DNA from: Legionella anisa
GTDB lineage: Bacteria; Pseudomonadota; Gammaproteobacteria; Legionellales; Legionellaceae
Reading direction: 5' to 3'
DNA: 64,000 nt
Assembly: GCF_001467525.1 (NCBI RefSeq)
Contig: NZ_LNXS01000021.1
Location: 40,991 to 104,990, forward strand
Shown: piece after piece, positions 56,898 through 64,000 of the stretch
How positions within the stretch are numbered: position 1 is the stretch's first letter
Layout: every line of letters begins with the position of its first letter
Translations under genes and position numbers: made by a program
Notes under the pieces: model-generated
The model's input: the letters and a program-made list of their open reading frames with translations, nothing else
Told to the model about the DNA's origin: nothing
The model's database searches: none

Positions 56898-58367
56898 ATG
56901 AAAAAATTAACAGGATTAATAATTATCCTGGCCGTTCTAATTCTAGGCGGATATTATGGCATGGGCTTTCTTACTGAAAGAACGATCAGAAAGAATATAG
57001 AAGTAATTGACCAATCTAATGGACTCTATGCTGAAATCGAGCGATACAATAGAGGATTATTTGACTCCGAAGCCCAGATTAAATGGCAGTTGCATATTCC
57101 AGAGCGCATCGTAAAAGATAATAATGGACAACTTCAAACTCTTCCTGCCCAAGACTATAACATGGTGATGCCACTAACAATCCATCATGGCCCTATTATT
57201 TATGCTAATAATAAATTGCGTTTTGGATTGGGCTATGCTGAGGCAGTTTTTCCATTCCCAGAACAATATAACCAGCAATTTGATACTCAATTTACCAAGG
57301 AATCAATTAAACCAAAGTTGGATTTAAGCATTTTCGTTAATTATCTGAACGAAAGCACTGTAGATTTTAAAGTTCCCAATTTTAAATTAATTGCCAAAGA
57401 TGGTTCTGGTAATCTTGAATGGTTAGGTATGGATTCAAGCACAACGATGTCATCTGGAATGGGTAAAGTTGCCGGTAAAGTTGTCTTGGATGGCCTAAAT
57501 GCGACTAAAGACGATACTAAAATTACTTTAAGCAAAGTATCGAGTGATTATGATTTGCATGAAACACCCGCTGGATTGTATCTGGGTGATGCAAACTTCT
57601 TCCTACCTTCTTTTGATATCTATGTTAAAGATGAAAAGCTGTTTTCAATTAATGATCTCACAATCAGATCAGATAGTGATATTGAGCAACATCTTTTTAA
57701 TACCAACTTTAATCTGGCTTTAAAATCAGTATTAGCAAATGGTCAGAATTATGGCCCAGGAGAATTACAAGTTGCTTTAAGAAATATTGATGCAGATGTA
57801 TTGGCTAAAATCAATGAGCAAACAACAGCAATGCAAAATGGCAACGAGATGCAACGCCAACAAGCAATGCTGGCCCTTCTTCCTGAAGTGCCCAAATTAT
57901 TTAACAAGGGTGCAGAATTTGAAATCTCCAAACTGAGCTTCACAATTCCACAAGGACAGATTGAAGGAAATATGTTTGTAACAATGCCTAAAGGTGAAAA
58001 TGCCAATCCATTTGAAATGATGCAAAAGATCCAAGGCAAAGCGAAGCTGCAGGTACCCGCAGAGGCAGTAAAAGCAATTATGAAACAATCAGTGCTTCAA
58101 CAAATTGCTAAAAAACCTGATCTACAACAAACCCTAACGCAGCAATTGCAAGCGAGTCAAGCTGCAGGGCAGCCAAATCAACCAGCTGCTCCAACTCCAA
58201 CTCCTGAGCAATTAGCAGAAATGCAAACAAATAAACAAATAAATGCATTACAGCAAAATGGTTTAATTATAGCTCAAGGTAAAGACTTTGTAATTGAGGT
58301 AAGTTTGGATCAAGGTAAATTTACAATTAATGGTAAACCTTATGATCCTTCAATGATGAAATTTTAA
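56898..58367 (+). CDS. DUF945 (YdgA-like) protein
   Basis: 489 residues from the ATG at 56898, with GGAGAAGAG upstream; the frame opens at 56871. An N-terminal signal anchor (KKLTGLIIILAVLILGGYYG) precedes a periplasmic region of repeated beta-strand blocks typical of YdgA/DUF945 (LTIHHGPIIY and the DLHETPAGLYLGDA area). A Gln/Pro-rich linker is near residue 425, and the end reads INGKPYDPSMMKF. Its role is unknown. Confidence 0.85.
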   Translation: MKKLTGLIIILAVLILGGYYGMGFLTERTIRKNIEVIDQSNGLYAEIERYNRGLFDSEAQIKWQLHIPERIVKDNNGQLQTLPAQDYNMVMPLTIHHGPIIYANNKLRFGLGYAEAVFPFPEQYNQQFDTQFTKESIKPKLDLSIFVNYLNESTVDFKVPNFKLIAKDGSGNLEWLGMDSSTTMSSGMGKVAGKVVLDGLNATKDDTKITLSKVSSDYDLHETPAGLYLGDANFFLPSFDIYVKDEKLFSINDLTIRSDSDIEQHLFNTNFNLALKSVLANGQNYGPGELQVALRNIDADVLAKINEQTTAMQNGNEMQRQQAMLALLPEVPKLFNKGAEFEISKLSFTIPQGQIEGNMFVTMPKGENANPFEMMQKIQGKAKLQVPAEAVKAIMKQSVLQQIAKKPDLQQTLTQQLQASQAAGQPNQPAAPTPTPEQLAEMQTNKQINALQQNGLIIAQGKDFVIEVSLDQGKFTINGKPYDPSMMKF

Positions 58368-58549
58368 GATGGAATTGGAGTAATTTTGTAAGGAGTAGAT
58401 AGTAAAAATCAACCTACTCCTTATAAGAGCTTTTTGTGCTGATATTGAACATTATATATTGATTATTAATGCAGTTTTTTCTGTTCTACCCTTGTTTCAA
58501 CGGGCTTGTTTCGGTAATATACTGTTTTTAAAAGGAGGAGCTAATAATA

Positions 58550-58831
58550 ATGACAACAATCAGTAATGAAGTAGTGGATAACACCGCTTCTCTGGCCGAA
58601 AGCGTAACTCTTTCAGTGCAAAAATATTTTTCAGAGCTTAAGGGAACTGATCCTGTTGACTTATACCAGTTTGTACTTGAAGAGATTGAAACACCATTGT
58701 TTCGTGCAGTGATGGAGCATTGCAAGTACAATCAGTCACGAGCTGCAATTATGCTGGGAATTAGTCGTGGAACTTTGAGGACTAAATTACGTCGATATTT
58801 CGATGATAAATATGTTGGTACTCGAGACTAA
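58550..58831 (+). CDS. fis: DNA-binding protein Fis
   Basis: 93-residue nucleoid protein and regulator. The N-terminal arm is followed by dimer helices (LYQFVLEEIETPLFRAVM), and the C-terminal HTH (QSRAAIMLGISRGTLRTKL) is diagnostic. Legionella species carry several Fis paralogues; which one this is cannot be told here. A near-perfect AAAGGAGGAG site precedes the start, and a strong terminator follows. Confidence 0.95.
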   Translation: MTTISNEVVDNTASLAESVTLSVQKYFSELKGTDPVDLYQFVLEEIETPLFRAVMEHCKYNQSRAAIMLGISRGTLRTKLRRYFDDKYVGTRD

Positions 58832-58850
58832 CAGAAATTAAATAAAAAAG

Positions 58851-58875
58851 AGGAGCTGATAAGCTCCTTTTTTTT
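58851..58875 (+). terminator. Rho-independent terminator of fis
   Basis: AGGAGCT-GATA-AGCTCCT followed by eight T, preceded by a run of A that extends the stem. It begins 20 bases past the stop codon. Confidence 0.92.
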
Positions 58876-58913
58876 AACTTAAATTTTTTAATAGTTCATG
58901 ATGCTCTATGACC

Positions 58914-59038
58914 GGAAAGCCATATTTAGCCCATCTTGAACGAAAAAATACGCTGATAAATGCGCTCATCATATACTGATGTATGCTGCGCTTTCTCATC
59001 GTATTTTTCGTTCAACCTGAGCTCAAATCAGACTTTCC
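58914..59038. repeat. Interspersed hairpin repeat, TTGAACGAAAAA family, copy 1
   Basis: 125 bases with terminal arms GGAAAG/CTTTCC and inner arms TTGAACGAAAAAATACG/CGTATTTTTCGTTCAA. Most of it is repeated at 63554-63675. It lies between the fis terminator and the 3' end of prs. Confidence 0.85.
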
Positions 59039-59120
59039 ACTAAGATTCAAATACGTGCTTTCAGCAAGGCTCAGATACCATTTTAATTGGATCTTGGTTA
59101 ACATCCAGAACGGGGAGTAG

Positions 59121-59140
59121 GTTGGGTCGTTCGACCCAAC
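59121..59140. repeat. Interspersed hairpin repeat, GTTGGGTC family, copy 2
   Basis: GTTGGGTCGTTCGACCCAAC, an 8-bp stem with a 4-base loop. It is nearly identical to 4431-4450 and lies 28 bases beyond the prs stop, where it may end that transcript. Confidence 0.75.
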
Positions 59141-59168
59141 AAAAATCTCATTCACACAAGTTTTTAGT

Positions 59169-60116
59169 TTATTCAGCAAACATCGAGCTGACAGATTCTT
59201 CTATGTTAACCCGTTTGATGGCTTGTGCCAGCATATCAGATAGACTTACAACACGAATTTTCTCACATTTACGTGCTTCAGCCGATAAAGGAATCGTATC
59301 TGTTACTACAATTTCGTCAAGACCCGAATTTTTAATATTATTGACTGCAGGGCCAGATAAAACAGGGTGGGTTATATAAGCTCTAACACTGTGAGCACCG
59401 TTTTTCTTAAGCTCATGGGCCGCAGAACAAAGAGTTCCAGCGGTATCAACAATATCATCAACAATAATGCAATTTTTATTCTTGGGCTCACCGATAATAT
59501 GCATTACTTCAGATTTATTAGGACCGCTCCGGCGTTTATCTATAATACATAATTCTGCGTGGTCAAGAAGTTTTGCAACGGCTCTAGCTCTAACAACACC
59601 ACCAACATCAGGAGAAACTACCATTATATTTTTTAAATTTTGCTTTGTTATATCTTCGAGAAGTATCGGTGTTGCATAAACGTTATCCACTGGCATATAG
59701 AAAAAGCCCTGGATCTGATCAGCATGCAGGTCTACAGTAAGAACTCTACAGATACCTACAGATGCCATCATATCAGCAACAACTTTTGCTGTAATAGGAA
59801 CTCGCGCTGAGCGGACTCGGCGGTCCTGGCGGGCATAACCAAAATAAGGAACTACGGCAGTGATGCGAGAAGCAGAAGATCTTCTTAGCGCATCAGCCAT
59901 TGTCAGGAGTTCCATCAGGTTATCATTTGATGGAGCACAAGTTGACTGGATTATAAAAACGTCCCTACCACGAACATTCTCTAGAATCTCAATCATTGTC
60001 TCCCCATCGCTAAAGGTACCAACGGTTGCTTGGCCAATAGGTATTTTCAAATGAGAAGAAATTTGTTGAGCTAATTCCGGATTTGCGTTTCCGGCAAAAA
60101 TCATCATTGTGGACAT
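59169..60116 (-). CDS. prs: Ribose-phosphate pyrophosphokinase Prs
   Basis: Prs makes PRPP from ribose 5-phosphate and ATP for nucleotide, His and Trp synthesis. Motifs: [26 protein letters not shown], the [12 protein letters not shown] signature and the PRPP loop [11 protein letters not shown]. 315 residues is standard. tRNA-Gln lies 148 bases upstream on the same strand. Confidence 0.98.
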   Translation of the reverse strand: MSTMMIFAGNANPELAQQISSHLKIPIGQATVGTFSDGETMIEILENVRGRDVFIIQSTCAPSNDNLMELLTMADALRRSSASRITAVVPYFGYARQDRRVRSARVPITAKVVADMMASVGICRVLTVDLHADQIQGFFYMPVDNVYATPILLEDITKQNLKNIMVVSPDVGGVVRARAVAKLLDHAELCIIDKRRSGPNKSEVMHIIGEPKNKNCIIVDDIVDTAGTLCSAAHELKKNGAHSVRAYITHPVLSGPAVNNIKNSGLDEIVVTDTIPLSAEARKCEKIRVVSLSDMLAQAIKRVNIEESVSSMFAE

Positions 60117-60264
60117 GTGTAAAAAGCCTTTAGATCTAGGTTAATCATTTAAACTTAAACACATAGCAGAAGACAGCCAAAAAGATATTATTATTATTTG
60201 AGCATTACCAGAACGCATCCTTCCAGGTTATCTTCTGCTGTCTGTTTACTTGAATCAACAAGAA

Positions 60265-60339
60265 TGTGGCAGGGGTGCTAGGATTCGAACCTAGGTATGC
60301 AGGGATCAAAACCCTGTGCCTTACCGCTTGGCGACACCC
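60265..60339 (-). tRNA. tRNA-Gln (anticodon TTG), CCA encoded
   Basis: 75 bases fold as a cloverleaf: acceptor AGGGGTG/CACCCCT, D arm with GCCAAGCGGTAAGGC, anticodon stem CAGGG/CCCTG with loop TTTTGAT (anticodon TTG), T arm CTAGG-TTCGAAT-CCTAG, discriminator G, then CCA. It lies between lolB and prs, a common place for tRNA-Gln in gammaproteobacteria. Confidence 0.97.
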
Positions 60340-60589
60340 CTAAATTTGCAGATTCTTACAATCATCCATTATTAAAAATTGCGTTCATCCCTGCAAATGT
60401 GTTGCGTATTTTGCAGGGGTTTTAGGAACATGTCAACTTTGAAAGCAATAATTTTTTTTATTTTTAAGCAAGAAGAGTAGTTGACATTATTATTAGGTGT
60501 CATATTAGCATTGAAATAGGGTTAGTAGAAACGAAATTCAGAAAAGTTTCTGAATTTCGTTTTACCAGAATCCAAGTGAGCAAGCGGTC

Positions 60590-61237
60590 TTAAACAGTCC
60601 AATTTTGAATAGCTACTTTAACCATGACGCCATTTCCTTCGAGACGAATCATACTTGGCAGATCAACTCCTCTGACGGAAGTGTATTTAGTGAAATTAAT
60701 TGTATAGCCACTTTGCTTCAATTGTACTAGGTGATTGTATTCATCGCGCTTCTCAGCTTGAACAGGGCCTGGAGCAGGTAGTCCTCTTACCCAATAGTAA
60801 AGATTATTTACAGGAAGTCTGATTCCAGTTTGCTCTGCTAAGAGTTGATCGGGATTATGAGACGTGATTCGTTTAGGCCCATCTTGGAACGTAATGGTGT
60901 TGCCTTTTTTGTCAATGAGAACGGTACCAGCTCCTAAAGGACCCATTAGGCGGATTTGATAGGCGCCAGGACCGCTTTGTTTCCAGTTCATGGCTGCTGA
61001 CCATCCTTTATTTTTATTTTTTGCAGCCATGGAGCCACGAATTTCCCAGGAGGAAACAGTAGCTATTTTTGCTTTGCGTTGTTCTACGGACATCACTTTA
61101 TTTTCTGCTCCGGACATCGCGCTGTTTTGTCCTACGGGGATGTTTTTGTTTTCAGGCACTTCCCCGGAAGGTCGAGGCGGGGCACAGGCTGTTAAGAAGC
61201 AAAAAGAAATTATTACTAATCGTTTCATATTATTCAT
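60590..61237 (-). CDS. lolB: Outer-membrane lipoprotein receptor LolB
   Basis: LolB takes lipoproteins from LolA and inserts them into the outer membrane. Signal peptide with lipobox FLTAC, lipidated Cys18. The body shows [39 protein letters not shown] and [12 protein letters not shown], all typical. 215 residues. It diverges from coaD. In many relatives ispE follows; here a 250-bp gap then tRNA-Gln follows. Confidence 0.94.
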   Translation of the reverse strand: MNNMKRLVIISFCFLTACAPPRPSGEVPENKNIPVGQNSAMSGAENKVMSVEQRKAKIATVSSWEIRGSMAAKNKNKGWSAAMNWKQSGPGAYQIRLMGPLGAGTVLIDKKGNTITFQDGPKRITSHNPDQLLAEQTGIRLPVNNLYYWVRGLPAPGPVQAEKRDEYNHLVQLKQSGYTINFTKYTSVRGVDLPSMIRLEGNGVMVKVAIQNWTV

Positions 61238-61318
61238 TTATCACCTCAAGTCCGTTTTTGTAGTTTTTCAATTAACAATACGCTAGACTGTTCGCATATG
61301 CAATCAGTCTTAATCAAT

Positions 61319-61825
61319 ATGAAATTAAAAGCAATTTATCCTGGTACTTTTGACCCTGTAACTAACGGACATGTTGATATTATCACGCGTGCGGCTAAGA
61401 TTTTTCCAGATATCCTCGTTGCAGTGGCGAGCAATAAAGCAAAACGTCCATTTTTACCGCTGGAAACGAGAATTCAGCTTGTAGAAGAGGCGGTTGCAGA
61501 TATACCAGGAGTTCGTGTACTCGGATTTGATAACCTTTTAATTGATTTTGTATTGGAACAAAAGGTCGGAATTATTTTACGTGGTTTGCGCGCTGTTTCT
61601 GATTTTGAATATGAATTTCAACTGGCTGGAATGAATAGGAAATTATCCAAGCAAATAGAAACAATCTTCTTAACTCCATCAGAAAATTTTATGTACATTT
61701 CGTCTACTCTGGTGCGTGAAATTGCACTTTTAAATGGGGATATCTCTCAGTTTGTGCCTTCTTGTGTCGTAAAGGAACTCCAAAAGAGACAGGGTGAACA
61801 ACATGGTACGTCAAAAATTATTTAA
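61319..61825 (+). CDS. coaD: Phosphopantetheine adenylyltransferase CoaD
   Basis: CoaD makes dephospho-CoA from 4'-phosphopantetheine and [22 protein letters not shown] holds the TxGH-type nucleotidyl motif; [20 protein letters not shown] and [11 protein letters not shown] are also typical. I start at 61319 (168 residues); an ATG at 61298 would add seven. It overlaps the next gene by 23 bases. Confidence 0.96.
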   Translation: MKLKAIYPGTFDPVTNGHVDIITRAAKIFPDILVAVASNKAKRPFLPLETRIQLVEEAVADIPGVRVLGFDNLLIDFVLEQKVGIILRGLRAVSDFEYEFQLAGMNRKLSKQIETIFLTPSENFMYISSTLVREIALLNGDISQFVPSCVVKELQKRQGEQHGTSKII

Positions 61826-63545
61826 AGCCTTTTGCCTGATAACACTATTTTATGTCCCTACATATACTTTTGCTGACCAAAATAACATTTTTCCTCCCGG
61901 TTATGCTGTAGCAAGTGCAAATCCATTGGCAACTAATGCCGGACTTGAAATTCTAGCCAGTGGTGGAAATGCTTTTGACGCAGCAGTTGCCATGTCTGCA
62001 GTATTAGCTGTAGTTGAGCCCTATCATTCAGGACTAGGTGGCGGTGGATTTTGGTTGTTGCATCAAGAAAATAAGCATAAAAACATCTTTATTGATGGAA
62101 GGGAAATAGCTCCCTTGGCGGCAAAAAAAGACATGTATTTGGCACCTGACGGCAGTGTAATACCCGGGTTATCCTTAAACGGAGGTTTAGCCGCAGCAAT
62201 TCCTGGAGAGCCTGCAGCGTTGGTATACATTGCTAAAAATTATGGGCGACTACCTTTGGCAAAAACATTGGGTCCTGCAATCAAGTTAGCACAAGAAGGT
62301 TTTTTGGTTGATAAGCAATTAAGTTCTTTTTTAAAGAGTGCAGAGCGATTAGAGCAAATCAAGAAATATCCTTCTACAGCCAAAATTTTCCTAAATAATG
62401 GATCGCCTTATCTCATCGGGGAGCGTTTAATTCAAACTGATTTAGCAAATACTTTGAAGCAAATTGCTGAAAAGGGAGAGCAAGGGTTCTATGCTGGAGA
62501 GGTGGCGGAGCGTTTAGTTAAGGGAGTTAACGCTGCAGGAGGGATATGGACACTTGAGGATTTAGCTAAATATCGAATCAAGATTAGAGAGCCATTGATT
62601 GGCGCATATCATAATATGTTAATTATTACTGCGCCTCCGCCTTCAGCTGGGGGTATCGCCTTATTGACCATGTTGAATATATTGTCTCACTATCCTTTAT
62701 CTTCATTTTCAAAAGTGCAATCGATACATTATCTTGTAGAATCCATGCGTCTTGCGTATTGGCAGCGTGAACAATTTTTGGGGGACCCTGATTTTATTAC
62801 TATTCCCGTTGAAAAGTTAATTTCTGCAGAAAATGGAAAACAGCTCAGTACATTAATACACCCCCATAAAGCGATTGCTAGTACTGTTTTGCAAGGGCAG
62901 GTGAAAAATCCTCAGGTGAAACAAAACAATTCTACGAATACAACTCACATCTCTATTATTGATGCTGAGGGTAATCGTGTTTCTGCGACCCTGACTATAA
63001 ATTACATTTTTGGCTCCAGTGTTGTAGCCGAAGGAACCGGTGTTTTATTAAATGATGAGATGGATGACTTTTCCAGTAAAGTGGGTGAAGAAAATGTTTT
63101 TGGTATTGTTGGGGCAGATAAAAATGAGATCGCACCCGGGAAAAGACCATTATCCAGTATGACGCCTACTTTTCTTGAATTACCAGGGCGTGTCGCCATT
63201 TTGGGAACTCCCGGAGGCAGTCGTATCCCTACTATGGTATTAATTGCATCATTAGTGTTTCATGATTCCTACGGTGCAATTAGTATGGTTTCGGCGATGC
63301 GCTTTCATCATCAGTATTTACCGGATACGTTACAGTTTGAGCCGGATACTTTTTCTATACCAATTCAAGAGGAATTAAAAGCTATGGGGCATCACCTAAT
63401 GCAATTAGGGCAGTATTATGGTGATATGCAAGCAATTACCTGGGATAAACAAACAAATATTTTAACTGCTGCTTCTGATCCGAGATTTATAGGATTGGCA
63501 GCGTCTATAGTGAATACGCCAAGTGGATACGGTGTAAAATTCTAG
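61803..63545 (+). CDS. ggt: Gamma-glutamyltranspeptidase
   Basis: 580-residue periplasmic Ntn hydrolase that hydrolyses glutathione and transfers gamma-glutamyl groups. Signal peptide about residues 1-24 (ending TYTFA). The self-cleavage and catalytic Thr is T380 in NTTHISIID, followed by TINYIFGSS. The large-subunit Arg lies in IDGREIAP, and the substrate Gly pair in TPGGSRIP. The ATG at 61803 is preferred over a GTG at 61794 for its upstream AGGGTG. It probably shares coaD's transcript. Confidence 0.93.
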   Translation: MVRQKLFKAFCLITLFYVPTYTFADQNNIFPPGYAVASANPLATNAGLEILASGGNAFDAAVAMSAVLAVVEPYHSGLGGGGFWLLHQENKHKNIFIDGREIAPLAAKKDMYLAPDGSVIPGLSLNGGLAAAIPGEPAALVYIAKNYGRLPLAKTLGPAIKLAQEGFLVDKQLSSFLKSAERLEQIKKYPSTAKIFLNNGSPYLIGERLIQTDLANTLKQIAEKGEQGFYAGEVAERLVKGVNAAGGIWTLEDLAKYRIKIREPLIGAYHNMLIITAPPPSAGGIALLTMLNILSHYPLSSFSKVQSIHYLVESMRLAYWQREQFLGDPDFITIPVEKLISAENGKQLSTLIHPHKAIASTVLQGQVKNPQVKQNNSTNTTHISIIDAEGNRVSATLTINYIFGSSVVAEGTGVLLNDEMDDFSSKVGEENVFGIVGADKNEIAPGKRPLSSMTPTFLELPGRVAILGTPGGSRIPTMVLIASLVFHDSYGAISMVSAMRFHHQYLPDTLQFEPDTFSIPIQEELKAMGHHLMQLGQYYGDMQAITWDKQTNILTAASDPRFIGLAASIVNTPSGYGVKF

Positions 63546-63553
63546 CCCTAGAC

Positions 63554-63675
63554 TGGAGCGCCATATTTGGCTCATCTTGAACGAAAAAATACGCTGATAA
63601 ATGCTCACATACCGATGTATTCTGCGCTTTCTCATCGTATTTTTCGTTCAACCTGAGCTCAAATCTGACGCTCCA
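63554..63675. repeat. Interspersed hairpin repeat, TTGAACGAAAAA family, copy 2
   Basis: 122 bases, near-identical inside to 58914-59038 but with terminal arms TGGAGCG/CGCTCCA. It starts 8 bases past the ggt stop. Confidence 0.85.
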
Positions 63676-63770
63676 TCAAGAACGTTCTAGCAAGTAACAA
63701 TTCTCTTGAAAATTTATTTCAAGACAGTAGCTACATTTTGGGTGCCAGAATTAAGTTAAGGATTTTTGTC

Positions 63771-63807
63771 ATCCCCGCGCAACAATGCCCCCCGCGCAGG
63801 CGGGGAT
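63771..63807. repeat. Hairpin repeat, ATCCCCGC family copy 2
   Basis: ATCCCCGC and GCGGGGAT bound 21 bases that hold a second CCCCGCGC core. The arms match the hairpin at 46574-46593. The remaining right-hand gap to 64000 holds no gene I can support. Confidence 0.65.
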
Positions 63808-64000
63808 CCATTTTTATATTGGCAATGTGCTTCATCATGGATGGATTCCTGCCTTCGCACACTACTGTCCGGTAAAAGCAAAAGGAATAGTTGCACGCCT
63901 TGATAAAACGCCAAGGATGGCATCCTAAATCCCTATTTAGATCAAAGATGTACTGTGAAAGATAGCGTTTTTCAAGAACCATTAAAATCTAATTTTTTTG

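Noticed and set aside
63731..63982. 83-residue minus-strand frame near the right edge
   Set aside because: It runs through the ATCCCCGC repeat, where such open frames arise by chance; no start signal or domain is seen.

Overview
The window is chromosomal DNA of a Legionella species. It carries the two blocks of Dot/Icm type IVB secretion region I (icmX-icmW, icmV-dotA and dotD-dotC-dotB), the Legionella gene letE behind sdhCDAB-sucABCD-pdxH, and AT-rich low-GC codon use throughout. The Dot/Icm blocks lie closer together than I remember from L. pneumophila Philadelphia, and several intervening genes differ, so a non-pneumophila species is likely (inference).

Layout. 1-4.4 kb: end of an amiB-type amidase, then mutL, miaA, a small CHCC zinc-finger protein and a family 9 glycosyltransferase. 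4.5-8.0 kb: a cysteine-rich secreted protein and a large CPC-type P1B ATPase. 8.3-19.2 kb: the Dot/Icm region. icmWX and icmV-dotA diverge from a 95-bp intergenic region with a CpxR-like box. A candidate effector and a DmpG-like aldolase sit between dotA and the dotDCB operon. 19.4-26.1 kb: rsmD with a catalytic/non-catalytic M16 peptidase pair, then the conserved ftsY-ftsE-ftsX-rpoH cluster. 26.2-36.6 kb: accessory and metabolic genes, namely alpha/beta hydrolases, a 1347-residue Pls-like single-module NRPS, panB-panC and a membrane acyltransferase. 36.6-40.5 kb: zapE and a Fur-box-led feoABC iron(II) uptake operon. 40.6-42.9 kb: two Legionella-type proteins of unknown function, one built from 38-residue repeats. 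43.2-53.7 kb: succinate dehydrogenase, 2-oxoglutarate dehydrogenase E1/E2 and succinyl-CoA synthetase, a continuous stretch of the TCA cycle, followed by pdxH. 54-58.9 kb: letE behind a near-consensus sigma-54 promoter, an SseB-like gene, an MFS transporter, a DUF945 protein and fis. 59-63.5 kb: prs, tRNA-Gln(TTG), lolB, coaD and a gamma-glutamyltranspeptidase.

Interspersed hairpin repeats of at least four families sit in gene gaps, often between convergent genes. One copy supplies the stop codon of the NRPS gene. Another family has two copies whose terminal stems change in a compensatory way.

Most novel candidates: the Pls-like NRPS, which may make an amino-acid homopolymer; the dotA-adjacent protein with a possible His/Asn/Gln/Cys protease-like core; the 38-residue repeat protein; the P1B ATPase with an extra C-terminal membrane region; and the sigma-54/letE unit, whose product has a ribosome-modulation-factor-like segment. 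No CRISPR array, rRNA operon, transposase or prophage was seen.
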